From Nocardia vinacea (GTDB taxonomy: Bacteria; Actinomycetota; Actinomycetes; Mycobacteriales; Mycobacteriaceae), in NCBI RefSeq assembly GCF_035920345.1, contig NZ_CP109149.1, positions 9,672,001-9,736,000 of the forward strand: a stretch of 64,000 nt of DNA, written 5' to 3'. Below are positions 45,805 through 54,374 of the stretch, piece after piece (position 1 is the first letter of the stretch; each line of letters begins with the position of its first letter). The position numbers were made by a program, and so were the translations under genes. The notes below the pieces were generated by a model. That model saw only the letters and a list, made by a program, of their open reading frames with translations. It searched no databases and was not told the origin of the DNA.

Positions 45805-47364
45805 TTACCGGGCCGGCGGCGCGAGCCGCTGGCTGAACAGGACGGATCCGGTCGCATCGCACAGATTGACCGTCAGTTCCCTTGACTTGCCATCGATCAG
45901 CACCTCACCGAAATGTTGGAAGCTGTCCAGTGGTGAGGCGTTCTGAACGGTCGGCGCGTGCACGAAGACCGCCTCCGGACCGAAGGTGCCGTCGAGCGGA
46001 TTCGGGCCGAACGCACCGGCATTCAGCGGTCCGGACACGAACTCCCAGAACTCGTCGAAGTCGGTGAAGGCGGCGCGCTCGGGCGAATAGTGATGGGCCG
46101 CGGTGTAGTGCACGTCCGCGGTCAGCCAGACCACACCGCCCACCTTGTTCGCCTTGATCGCCGAGAGTACTTGGGCGATTTCGGTTTCCCGGCCGGACGG
46201 GGCGCCGTTGTCGCCATTGGCGGGGCCCTCGTATGCCGTGACTTTTTGTTCACCGTCCTTGACGACAAGGCCGAGCGGTAGGTCGTTGGCGACGATTTTC
46301 CAGGTTGCCTTGGAATCGCGCAGACCCTCGATGAGCCACTTCGTCTGTTCCGGACCGAAGATGCGACCGCTGGGTCCGTTGTCGATGTCGTTGGTGTCCT
46401 TATAGGTCCGCATATCCAGGACGAAGATGTCCAGCAGCGGGCCGTAAGAGATCTTGCGGTAGAGGCGGCTGTCGACCGCCTCCTCGGGCTCCAATGGCAT
46501 CCACTCGTGGAAGGCCTGCCAGGAGCGCGTCGCCAGGGTGTCCATGCTGCGCTCGCTGTAGCCCTTGGTCTCGGCGACCAGGCCGCCGTGGTACCAGTTG
46601 TTGACGGTTTCGTGGTCGTCCCACTGGACCACCTGGGCGACCGAGCTATTGAAGCGGCGGTAGTTCTGGTCGGACAGGTTGTAGGCATAGTTGCCGCGGA
46701 ACTGGTCCAGAGTCTGCGCGACAGCGCTTTTCGCCTCGGAGACGGTATTGCGCCAGATCCGGCCGTCGGGCAGCGTCACCGATTCCTGCAGCGGGCCGTC
46801 GGCGTAGATCGAGTCGCCGGAGTGGATGAACAGGTGCGGGTCACGCGCGGCCATGGCGGAGAAGATCCTCATACCGCCGAGTTCGGGGTTGATGCCGTAG
46901 CCCTGGCCGACCACATCACCGGACCACTGCAGCTTGATATCGGACCCGCCGGTGGGCACGGTGCGGAACACACCGGTAATCGGTTCGGAGGCGGCGCCGT
47001 CCTCGCCTTCGAGGGTGACCCGGTAGTGCACCTGCTGGCCGGCGGTCAGACCGTTGACTCGCACGCGTCCGGTGCCGTCGGAGGCCGGGGTCAGCATCGG
47101 ACCGGTGAATCGTTTGGCGTCGATGAAGGATTCGGTGGCCGCGGTCTCCACGATCAGCTTCGCGGGCTGATCGGAACGCGCCCAGATCAGCGCGCCGTCG
47201 GTGCGCGGATCGCCCACCGCGACGCCGTGGGTGAGGTTCGGGCGCGGACGGACCAGTGTGGGCCCGTCGTTCGAGCAGCCGGCGAGTGCGGGGACCGCGA
47301 CGAGACCGAGGGCGGAGGTGCGCAGCAGCGTGCGCCGGGAGATGCCGAAGTCCGAACCAGTCAT
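45805..47364 (-). CDS. Alkaline phosphatase D family protein (PhoD), Tat lipoprotein
   Basis: A 519-residue exported phosphodiesterase/phosphatase. The twin-arginine motif SRRTLLR is followed by a hydrophobic stretch and lipobox LAGC, giving Tat export and lipid anchoring. The PhoD metallophosphatase signatures are HSGDSIYADGP (metal Asp), QWDDHETVNNWY and VVWLTADVHYTAAH. It likely releases phosphate from phosphodiesters when P is scarce; no PhoP box was identified. ATG 47364 begins directly before the Tat signal; starts further upstream are possible. Confidence 0.88.
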   Translation of the reverse strand: MTGSDFGISRRTLLRTSALGLVAVPALAGCSNDGPTLVRPRPNLTHGVAVGDPRTDGALIWARSDQPAKLIVETAATESFIDAKRFTGPMLTPASDGTGRVRVNGLTAGQQVHYRVTLEGEDGAASEPITGVFRTVPTGGSDIKLQWSGDVVGQGYGINPELGGMRIFSAMAARDPHLFIHSGDSIYADGPLQESVTLPDGRIWRNTVSEAKSAVAQTLDQFRGNYAYNLSDQNYRRFNSSVAQVVQWDDHETVNNWYHGGLVAETKGYSERSMDTLATRSWQAFHEWMPLEPEEAVDSRLYRKISYGPLLDIFVLDMRTYKDTNDIDNGPSGRIFGPEQTKWLIEGLRDSKATWKIVANDLPLGLVVKDGEQKVTAYEGPANGDNGAPSGRETEIAQVLSAIKANKVGGVVWLTADVHYTAAHHYSPERAAFTDFDEFWEFVSGPLNAGAFGPNPLDGTFGPEAVFVHAPTVQNASPLDSFQHFGEVLIDGKSRELTVNLCDATGSVLFSQRLAPPAR

Positions 47365-47437
47365 TGGCCCACCTTGGCGCAGGGAGTCCAACACCATGTG
47401 AACTCCCATCGTCGGCTCGGCCAACAGGCGCCCGGTA

Positions 47438-47902
47438 TCAGCCGCGCGGTCGGAGTTCGATGATCGGGATGAGCCGGTCGGTCTTCTTCTGGTAGCCGAG
47501 ATAGCGCGGTTGCACAGCGGTGATCTGCTTCCATGCCTGCTCACGCCGTTCCTCGTCCAGCTGCTCGGCCGTGACGTGGTACTTCGTACCGCCCACCTCG
47601 GCCCACACCTGATCCGGATGCGCGGCGATATTGTGATACCAGCCCGGATGTTGGATCGCGCCGCCCATGGAGGCGACGATCAGCCAGCCGCCGTCATCGG
47701 CCGGAAACCGGCTCACCGTCACCCGACGTTCCTGACCGCTCTTCGCACCGACGGTGGTCAGATACACCAGGTCCATCCCCATGAATCGGTCGTGGCGGAA
47801 TCGGTGATATCGCTCCATCGCCCCGATGAGGAAACGGAACACCGGATTGGGTGACGGCGGTCGGGATCCCCGGGTCCCCGGTGGAATCTTCTGAAAACTC
47901 AT
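47438..47902 (-). CDS. Deazaflavin (F420)-dependent nitroreductase family protein (Ddn-like)
   Basis: A 154-residue split-beta-barrel protein of the DDN family. FMGMDLVYLTTVGAKSGQERRVTVSRF is the classical F420-binding region, followed by GGAIQHPGWYHNIAAHPDQVWAEVGG. Such proteins reduce quinones or nitroimidazoles with F420H2. ATG at 47902 gives MSFQKIPPG, the usual start; the longer frame is not needed. It is on the same strand as, and upstream of, the PhoD gene by ~74 bases. Confidence 0.85.
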   Translation of the reverse strand: MSFQKIPPGTRGSRPPSPNPVFRFLIGAMERYHRFRHDRFMGMDLVYLTTVGAKSGQERRVTVSRFPADDGGWLIVASMGGAIQHPGWYHNIAAHPDQVWAEVGGTKYHVTAEQLDEERREQAWKQITAVQPRYLGYQKKTDRLIPIIELRPRG

Positions 47903-47985
47903 GATTCGCTCCCATACCGCTCGGAACTGTCTGCCTAACAGCATTCCACTTCGGTGATCATTTCGTGGCCGGACGCCAGATGACC

Positions 47986-48018
47986 GAAGACCCCGAACCC
48001 GGATGGTTCGGGGCCTTC
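47986..48018. terminator. Terminator of the cytochrome b operon
   Basis: 14-bp stem with one mismatch, GAAGACCCCGAACC / GGTTCGGGGCCTTC, 12 bases downstream of the stop of the small gene that follows cytochrome b (minus strand). Confidence 0.75.
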
Positions 48019-48030
48019 TGGTGCGAACCC

Positions 48031-48258
48031 TCAGATGGTGTTGTCGCAGAGGATTTCGAATGCGCGGACGGCGTCTTCCGGGAAGACGAGTACCCGGTGT
48101 CGAGCGGGCTGAGCCGGGCCGATGGTGGCGCGGATCCCGTTGTCGCGCAACAGGTCGCGGACCGCGCGGGCGGTGGCTTCGGCGGCCACCGTCGCGGCCG
48201 CGACCAGCAGGCCGTAGTCCTCGGTAGCCGGCTCATGCGAGCGCGTGAGCCACATCAT
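48031..48258 (-). CDS. Small conserved protein coupled to cytochrome b
   Basis: A 75-residue protein with a single alpha/beta-type domain: [34 protein letters not shown], then [19 protein letters not shown]. This pattern resembles the small DUF2007-like signal-transducing or aggregation domain of actinobacteria. Its ATG overlaps the cytochrome b stop by 4 bases, so it is translated with that gene, hinting at a role in the same complex or its assembly. Confidence 0.7.
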   Translation of the reverse strand: MMWLTRSHEPATEDYGLLVAAATVAAEATARAVRDLLRDNGIRATIGPAQPARHRVLVFPEDAVRAFEILCDNTI

Positions 48259-49877
48259 GGGGTGTGCCTTTCGCCGTCGGTGATTCGGTCCTGGTACTTC
48301 TGCAGCACGGCGAGCTGTTTGCGTTCCTCGGCGTGCTCGATCTCGAAGTATTGCTCGGATTCCGCCACGGGATCGGGTCGCAGGAAGCTGCCGGTGCCCG
48401 GTTTGCCCGCCGAACCGAGTTTGTTCATCTTCTTCGGGATCGCCGCGCCCTGGTAGACCAGCGGCACCGGATGGCCGTGCTCGTCGACCGATCCGAGCGC
48501 CTGGTGCACCTCGACGTATTCACCGTGCGGCAGTCGCTTGATTATGCCCGTCTCGATGCCGTGCTCCAGCACCGCCCGGTCGCTGCGCTGCAGACCGATG
48601 CAGAACCTATAGGTGATGAAGTACGCGATCGGCGGTGCGATCAACAAGCCGATGCGGCCCATCCAGGTGGTGGCATTGAGCGAGATGTCGAACTTCAACG
48701 CGATGATGTCATTGACGCAGCTGAGCGTCAGCACCAGATAGAAGGTGATCGCCATCGCGCCGATTCCGCTGCGCACCGGCACATCTCGCGGCCGCTGCAA
48801 CAGATTGTGGGCCGCGTAATCCTTGGTGAGCCGCTTCTCGATCCACGGGTAGGCGGGCAGGATCACGAGCACCAGGCCCATCACCAGGGCAACCCAGAAC
48901 GCCGCCGGGATGGTGTAGTTGCCGAGGTATATCTCCCACGGCGGCATGAGCCGGGCCAGGCCGTCGGTCCACATCATGTAGAAGTCCGGTTGTGAACCCG
49001 CTGACACCTGCGCCGGGTTGTAGGGCCCGAGTTCCCAGATCGGATTGATCTGGAATACCCCGCCCATGATCGCCACCGTTGCGAGGGTGAACATGAAGAA
49101 CGCACCCTGGTCCGCGGCGAAGACCGGCACGATGCGCGCACCGATGACATTGTGCTCGGTGCGCCCCGGTCCCGGGAATTGCGTGTGCTTCTGATACCAG
49201 ACCAGCGCGATATGCGCGGCGATCAGCGCGAGCATGATCCCGGGGAACAGCAGCACATGTGTGATGAACAGGCGCGGAATCAGCACCTCACCCGGAAATT
49301 CGCCGCCGAAAAGGGCGAAGTGGATCCAGGTTCCGACGATCGGGATGCTCATCGTGATCCCGCCGAGCGGTGAACGCAGGCCGGTGCCCGACAACAGATC
49401 GTCGGGCAGGCTGTAGCCGAAGTAGCCCTCGAACATGGCCAGGACCAACAGGGTCGAGCCGATCACCCAATTCGCTTCGCGCGGTTTGCGGAACGCGCCG
49501 GTGAAGAAGATCCGCAGGCAGTGCACGATGATCGCGGCCAGGAACATCAGTGCGGCCCAATGGTGTACCTGCCGCACGAATAGACCGCCGCGTACCTCGA
49601 ACGAAATGTCCAGGGAGCTGGCATAAGCCGCCGACATGTGCACGCCGCGCAGCGGTTGATACGCACCGTCGTAGACCACTTCCGTCATCGACGGATCGAA
49701 GTACAGCGTCAGGTAGATGCCCGAGATCAGCAGAATGATGAAGCTGTACAAGGCGATCTCGCCGAGCAGGAAGGCCCAGTGCGTCGGGAAGACCTTATTG
49801 ATCGAACGTTTCACGAAGGCCGCGGCGCGGTACCGCTCGTCCGCGGCGTCGGCATGCTGCGCCGCCTTCGAGCTCAT
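48255..49877 (-). CDS. Cytochrome b subunit of a bc complex (QcrB-like), orphan copy
   Basis: A 540-residue membrane protein, cytochrome b/b6 with ~9 transmembrane helices. The four haem His are in [20 protein letters not shown] (two) and [20 protein letters not shown] (two), and the GFFRKPRE-like [14 protein letters not shown] is the Qo region. Actinobacterial type: the long C-terminal tail after residue ~440 has the conserved [21 protein letters not shown]. No qcrA or qcrC is in the window; trpD at the right end suggests the canonical ctaE-qcrCAB cluster follows beyond it, so this is probably a second cytochrome b. Confidence 0.9.
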   Translation of the reverse strand: MSSKAAQHADAADERYRAAAFVKRSINKVFPTHWAFLLGEIALYSFIILLISGIYLTLYFDPSMTEVVYDGAYQPLRGVHMSAAYASSLDISFEVRGGLFVRQVHHWAALMFLAAIIVHCLRIFFTGAFRKPREANWVIGSTLLVLAMFEGYFGYSLPDDLLSGTGLRSPLGGITMSIPIVGTWIHFALFGGEFPGEVLIPRLFITHVLLFPGIMLALIAAHIALVWYQKHTQFPGPGRTEHNVIGARIVPVFAADQGAFFMFTLATVAIMGGVFQINPIWELGPYNPAQVSAGSQPDFYMMWTDGLARLMPPWEIYLGNYTIPAAFWVALVMGLVLVILPAYPWIEKRLTKDYAAHNLLQRPRDVPVRSGIGAMAITFYLVLTLSCVNDIIALKFDISLNATTWMGRIGLLIAPPIAYFITYRFCIGLQRSDRAVLEHGIETGIIKRLPHGEYVEVHQALGSVDEHGHPVPLVYQGAAIPKKMNKLGSAGKPGTGSFLRPDPVAESEQYFEIEHAEERKQLAVLQKYQDRITDGERHTP

Positions 49878-50041
49878 CGCGGGCTCCCGTCCGAGCCGAG
49901 TGGAGCCACCTCGTAACGAATGAACAGCACAGGCATTGTCATCTCCTTCTCGATCGACAGCCGGCTACGCATAAGACGGTCGAGCGGTCCGAAACGTGAC
50001 GTCCTGGATGCGAGAGGTACTGCCGTGTGACGTAGATCTCG

Positions 50042-50917
50042 TCAGGGCTCGGGGAGTTCGTTCAATGCGGCGAGGAAGTCGTCCGACGGATAGATGCAGA
50101 GCGATTCACCGGTGTGCTGCGTGGCGGCGGCCAGCTCGATGGTGCCACCGTGCCACCAGTAGACATCCTGGCTGACCGGCCACGGGCGCTGCGTGTAATC
50201 GAGCACCGCGACCTGGGCCAGCACCGTGGTGGCCTGGACCACCTCGAGATTCGCCACTGGGTGCGCGTAGATATGGCGCTGCGACGGCACCACGAATACC
50301 GCACCCGCCGGTCCGATCACCGGATACGCGTCGAGCCAGCACGCGTGCGCGGTGACGTAGTCGCAGATGCCGCACAGCATCGTGATCGCGATACCGTCGG
50401 CGTTCGGCGTATCGATCTGGTGAGTGAGCACATCCAATGGACCGTCGCTGCGGGTGTTCCGCTCGGCGAGGGCGAACAGGTCGTATTCGTCGATCGGCCA
50501 CTGCCGCAGCATCGGATAGGTGACCGGAGCCATGGTGTGCACCTGATCGATCAGGACCCGCTGGATCAGCCCGGGCGCGACCTGGCGACGCACCACATCC
50601 GGCGCACCGCCGTGCCCGGAGTAGAGCCGAGTCCTGATGAGCCCCTGCATCATTGCGAAGTCGCCGGTATCGAGCGGATCGCTGTCGACCTCCAGATCGA
50701 CCAGACCGGTGCTCAGATAGTCCGCCACCAATGCCGGCCACTGATCCGGCGGCTCATCCGCGGCCATCCGCCGCAAATTCGTCAACCCGACCATCACATC
50801 CCCCGCGGGCCCGGACAACATCACGTCATCGGCCGCCGCAACCCGGCACGAATACCCCAACTGATGCGCCGCCGCCACGGCGAGGGACAACAACAGATCC
50901 GGCGCTATTTCCGACAC
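50042..50917 (-). CDS. Uncharacterised protein (DUF1444-like)
   Basis: A 291-residue soluble protein. The GTG at 50917 has GAGGGAG 6 bases upstream; the longer frame begins 10 codons earlier. Recognisable blocks are MVGLTNLRRMAADEPPDQW and DYLSTGLVDLE in the first half, then GPLDVLTHQIDTPNADGIAIT, HACWLDAYPVIGPAGAVFVVPSQRHIYAHPV in the second. That general design (a phage- or Gram-positive-like DUF1444/YtpQ) is only a tentative resemblance. It is upstream of cytochrome b on the same strand by 164 bases. Confidence 0.65.
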   Translation of the reverse strand: MSEIAPDLLLSLAVAAAHQLGYSCRVAAADDVMLSGPAGDVMVGLTNLRRMAADEPPDQWPALVADYLSTGLVDLEVDSDPLDTGDFAMMQGLIRTRLYSGHGGAPDVVRRQVAPGLIQRVLIDQVHTMAPVTYPMLRQWPIDEYDLFALAERNTRSDGPLDVLTHQIDTPNADGIAITMLCGICDYVTAHACWLDAYPVIGPAGAVFVVPSQRHIYAHPVANLEVVQATTVLAQVAVLDYTQRPWPVSQDVYWWHGGTIELAAATQHTGESLCIYPSDDFLAALNELPEP

Positions 50918-51202
50918 CGTGACTCCCTCGCTCGTCTTGCGGTGCACCGGCTTTCACCACTGCACGCCCGCAGTTACCGCACTCGGAACAGGTACCCCGT
51001 GATTGTGCCTCCCCGGTGAGACCCGCACCCGGGTGTTGCCGAGATCGCCTGCCCGCGAGACGCCACGGGCATTACTGGCGGGCGTTGCGGCGATTGGATG
51101 CCCCGACCGCCGGGATCATCGGCCGCAACGAGGCCCTTGTCGACACTGTGATTGCGGGTAGCCATGTCACCGCGCCGACGCTGCTCGCCGGACCCGGGTG
51201 GC

Positions 51203-51883
51203 TCATGGCCGTGGGACGCGAGGTACGACTGCCCCGTGCGCCGCTGCGACGAACGCCGCGCATGCGTCGGGATCTTTATCCCCGGTGGCAGTTTCGACGC
51301 CGCTATTGACGTCCACCGCGAACGGACGCACCCGTGCGATGGCATCGGCGATATTGTCCGGACCGAGACCACCGGCGAGGATCACCGGGCAGCCCAGTTC
51401 GTGCAGCGCTGTCACGACAGCCGCACTAACCGACCAGTCGTGGGTGCGGCCGGTGCCGCCCAAGCGGTCGGCGGTGCGTGAATCGAGCAGTACCGCATCG
51501 CAATCCGCGGCGGCCTGACGCGCGGTATCGACGGCCTCCGGTCCCGTGACGTGCACCGCCTTGATGACTTTCCGGCCACCGGCGGTCTTGCGGACTTCAC
51601 GAACGGTGTCGATGGTGACGAGCCCGTGAACCTGGATCGCCTCCACCCCGACTCGGTCGGCCAGGTCCACGATCGCGGCCGCGTCCTCCAGATGGGTGAC
51701 CAGGACACGGGTGACGAACGGCGGAGCGAGCCACGACAGCGCCGCCGCGCGGTCGGCATCGAGAGCATCTTCGCTGAAATGGGTGATCCCGGAGATGAAT
51801 CCGATGGCGTCGGCACCGACGGCCAGCGCGATCCGCAGATCGTCTTCGGACCTGATCCCGCAAATCTTTGCGCGCACCGTCAC
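51203..51883 (-). CDS. trpF: Stand-alone phosphoribosylanthranilate isomerase
   Basis: A 226-residue (beta/alpha)8 enzyme that converts phosphoribosylanthranilate in tryptophan synthesis. The catalytic Cys is in KICGI, the phosphate site GGTGRTHDW and the base Asp in VDVNSGVE; LAGGLGPDNIADAI is also typical. GTG start. Actinobacteria usually lack trpF, since PriA does both HisA and TrpF reactions, so a separate TrpF is unusual; it is intact by eye. Confidence 0.9.
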   Translation of the reverse strand: MTVRAKICGIRSEDDLRIALAVGADAIGFISGITHFSEDALDADRAAALSWLAPPFVTRVLVTHLEDAAAIVDLADRVGVEAIQVHGLVTIDTVREVRKTAGGRKVIKAVHVTGPEAVDTARQAAADCDAVLLDSRTADRLGGTGRTHDWSVSAAVVTALHELGCPVILAGGLGPDNIADAIARVRPFAVDVNSGVETATGDKDPDACAAFVAAAHGAVVPRVPRP

Positions 51884-51927
51884 GACTCGACGATATGCGC
51901 CGGCCTGTGGAGCCGCCGAAAACCGAA

Positions 51928-51956
51928 CGAGCCCGGTGCGTTGGGCACCGGGCTCG
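51928..51956. terminator. Hairpin between plsC-like gene and trpF
   Basis: 12-bp perfect stem (CGAGCCCGGTGC / GCACCGGGCTCG) with loop GTTGG, 15 bases beyond the acyltransferase stop on the minus strand. Confidence 0.7.
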
Positions 51957-51971
51957 TGGAGGTGGAAGGGG

Positions 51972-52697
51972 CTAGCTGGCTGCCGTCTCCGGGATGCGGG
52001 TGGCTTCGGGGGCGGAACCGCTGGGGACGCCCTTCTTCAGGCTGGCGGCGTAGACGTCGACGTATTCCTGGCCGCCGAGCTGCATGAGTTCGTACATGAC
52101 CTCATCGGTGACGGCACGTTCGACGAAACGGTTGCCGCCCATGCCTTCGTAGCGGGAGAAGTCGATGGGGGCACCGAATTTGACGGTCACCTTCTGGCGG
52201 CGCCAGCGGAACGGGCCGGGCGGGCAGACCTCGAAGGTGCCGATGACGGCGACCGGGATGACGGGGACGCCGGTCTCGAGCGCGAGGCGGGCCAAGCCGG
52301 TCTTGCCCTTGTATAGGCGACCGTCGGGGGAGCGGGTGCCCTCCGGGTAGAGGCCGACCAGGTGACCTTTGTCGAGCAGTTTGCGTGCGGCAGTGAGCGC
52401 GTCCTCGGCCGCGGAGGCGCCGCTGCGGTCGATCGGGTACTGCCCGGTGGCGCTGAAGAAGAACTTCTGCAGCCGACCCTTGAAGCCGGGGGCGGTGAAG
52501 TACTCGGCCTTGGCGAGATAGCTGATCCGACGCGGGCTCATCAGGGGAGCGAACAACCAGTCCGAGAAGGAAAGGTGGTTCCCGGCCAGGATGGCCGGTC
52601 CGTCGGCGGGGATATGCTCCACGCCTTCGACCGTCGGACGGTTGTAGAGGTGCATGAACGGTCCTGGGAACAGGTACTTCAGCATCCAGTAGAGCAT
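51972..52697 (-). CDS. 1-acyl-sn-glycerol-3-phosphate acyltransferase
   Basis: A 241-residue PlsC-family acyltransferase. The catalytic HxxxxD is in GNHLSFSDWLFAPL; LYPEGTRSPDGRLYKGKTGLARLAL is the third motif. A hydrophobic N-terminus (YWMLKYLFPGPF) anchors it to the membrane. It likely makes phosphatidic acid or acylates phosphatidylinositol mannosides; the latter would fit the pimB-containing neighbourhood (Rv2182c is the homologous location). Starts 135 bases after the ROK gene's stop on the same strand. Confidence 0.9.
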   Translation of the reverse strand: MLYWMLKYLFPGPFMHLYNRPTVEGVEHIPADGPAILAGNHLSFSDWLFAPLMSPRRISYLAKAEYFTAPGFKGRLQKFFFSATGQYPIDRSGASAAEDALTAARKLLDKGHLVGLYPEGTRSPDGRLYKGKTGLARLALETGVPVIPVAVIGTFEVCPPGPFRWRRQKVTVKFGAPIDFSRYEGMGGNRFVERAVTDEVMYELMQLGGQEYVDVYAASLKKGVPSGSAPEATRIPETAAS

Positions 52698-52831
52698 GGC
52701 GTCCTAACCCCCGCGGCCGGGATCGTTTACGCGTACAACCGTCAGTTGCCGACTTTACCGCTGGGTATAGATCACATCCAAGCCGAGCGGCGTATCTCAC
52801 CACATGTTCTCGAGTACTGATAACCGACCGA

Positions 52832-53845
52832 TCAGTGGGTGGAACGAGCCGCCCAGGAACGGCCACGGCCGGTCTCGGCGAGGGTGGCCCTGGCGAGCTC
52901 CGCCGCGCCGATCATCCCCGCCGCCTCACCGAGCTGTGTGGTCCGGATCCGGGCGAGCGGCCGATGCCCGGCGCCGGTGATCGCCCGCGCGTATTCCTCG
53001 CGTGCCTCGTCCAGGAACTGCGGCGCCGAACTGCTTACGCCACCGGCGATCACGATCAGCCCGGGATCGAAGATATCGCTGACGAATGCCAGGCCGAGCC
53101 CGAGCCAGCGGGCGAAATCGGCCATGACCGCCACCGCCAACGGATCGCCGTCCTGGGCGGCCCCGGCCACCCGGCGTCCGGTCAGCGAACCGGGATCGCG
53201 CAGCACCTCGCGTGCCAGCACCGTCGAATGCACCGGATCGGTGGCCAGCATCTCGATCGCGGTATCGACCAGAGCCGTTCCGCTGCAATACCTTTCCCAG
53301 CACCCGCGCTTGCCGCACGGACAGGACCGGCCCTGCGGCACCACCTGCAGATGCCCCAGCTCCGGTGCGACGCCGTGCGTGCCCCGATACAGTTCGCCGT
53401 CGATGAGCAGTGCCGCGCCGATGCCGGTGCCGATCGCGACGAGCACCGAATTGTGTCCGCCCGCCGCCGCGCCGAAGCGGTACTCGGCCCACATGGCGGC
53501 ATTGGCGTCGTGTTCGAGGATCACCGGCAGTTCGAGGCGTTCGGTGAGCCGCTGCGCGACCGGGGTGTCCTGCCAGGGTAGGTGCGGTGCGAAGCGCACC
53601 GTCGAGCGATCGGCGTTGATGAATCCGGCCACGGCAAGGCCGACCGCGCCGATCGGATGTCTGCGGCACAGTTCGCGGACCGTGCGGTCCAGCGCGTTCT
53701 CCAGTGCCCGCGCCGAATGCGGTGTCGGCGCGACCACGGTGTCGAGCACCTCGCCGTCGCCGTCGACCACCGATGCGCGAATATTGGTGCCGCCGACGTC
53801 GATTCCGACGGTCAGCGGTCGCGCATCTGCTACTCGCGCCGTCAT
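52832..53845 (-). CDS. ROK-family glucokinase
   Basis: A 337-residue sugar kinase. ATP loop VGIDVGGTNIRASVVD at the N-terminus, the catalytic Asp in EHDANAAMWAEYRFG, and the zinc-binding CPCGKRGCWERYCSG that defines ROK. The most likely substrate is glucose, but N-acetylglucosamine or another hexose is possible. The ATG overlaps the upstream gene's stop by 4 bases. Absent from the mycobacterial gene order as I recall it. Confidence 0.9.
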   Translation of the reverse strand: MTARVADARPLTVGIDVGGTNIRASVVDGDGEVLDTVVAPTPHSARALENALDRTVRELCRRHPIGAVGLAVAGFINADRSTVRFAPHLPWQDTPVAQRLTERLELPVILEHDANAAMWAEYRFGAAAGGHNSVLVAIGTGIGAALLIDGELYRGTHGVAPELGHLQVVPQGRSCPCGKRGCWERYCSGTALVDTAIEMLATDPVHSTVLAREVLRDPGSLTGRRVAGAAQDGDPLAVAVMADFARWLGLGLAFVSDIFDPGLIVIAGGVSSSAPQFLDEAREEYARAITGAGHRPLARIRTTQLGEAAGMIGAAELARATLAETGRGRSWAARSTH

Positions 53846-54306
53846 GCCTTGATCGTCACGGGGATGCCGACATAGCGGGATCGCTTGCGCCCGGACGAGT
53901 TCGACTGCCGTGTGCGGGTATCCGTGTCGGCGGGTGTGGGTTCCGTATCCGGTGGGTCGTCGTGCTGCTCGGGGGCGAACGAATGATCGTGCGGCACACC
54001 ATCTTCGGGCATCACCGGTTCGACCGGCACCCCGGCGAGAGCCTCGCGCAGCACCGTGACGATCGCGGTCCCGTGATCGGCCACCACCGCGAGCACATCG
54101 TGATGCTCACCGCGCATCAGCGCCGCGGCCGCGCAGACCGGGCACCAACTGCAACTCGACCAGTCCGGCTGTCCGTCGGCGGCGCGCCGCAGCACGGGTT
54201 CGACCCGTTCGAGCACCGCCTCGGCCAGCAGCTTCAATTCCTCGGCGAATTCGCCGAGGCCGTCATCGGGCTCGGCAGCGCCGGGCCAGTCGTTCGAATC
54301 GCTCAT
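53842..54306 (-). CDS. Conserved protein with CxxC motif (Rv2183c-like)
   Basis: A 154-residue protein: an N-terminal helical region (EFAEELKLLAEAVLERVEP) followed by SSCSWCPVCAAAALMRGEHHD, whose CxxC pairs may bind zinc, and an acidic, Pro/Thr-rich disordered tail. Conserved next to ArsA-type ATPases and SRPBCC genes in mycolata. Its start ATG overlaps the end of the MIRU-like mini-ORF (ATGA), and its stop overlaps the ROK start, so it is translationally coupled at both ends. Confidence 0.75.
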   Translation of the reverse strand: MSDSNDWPGAAEPDDGLGEFAEELKLLAEAVLERVEPVLRRAADGQPDWSSCSWCPVCAAAALMRGEHHDVLAVVADHGTAIVTVLREALAGVPVEPVMPEDGVPHDHSFAPEQHDDPPDTEPTPADTDTRTRQSNSSGRKRSRYVGIPVTIKA

Positions 54307-54374
54307 GCCTGCGCCTCGCTAGCGCTCGGCTCCGGCATGCGCGATGCACGCTGTGACATGATTCGCTCGCTCAT
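54303..54374 (-). repeat. MIRU-like element with mini-ORF coupled to both neighbours
   Basis: A 72-base element whose 23-residue mini-ORF starts at an ATG overlapping the stop of the ArsA-like gene (ATGA at 54374-54371) and ends at a TGA overlapping the ATG of the next gene (ATGA at 54306-54303). The peptide begins MSERIMSQRASRMPE and ends SASEAQA. The whole arrangement is the hallmark of mycobacterial MIRUs. Confidence 0.85.
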
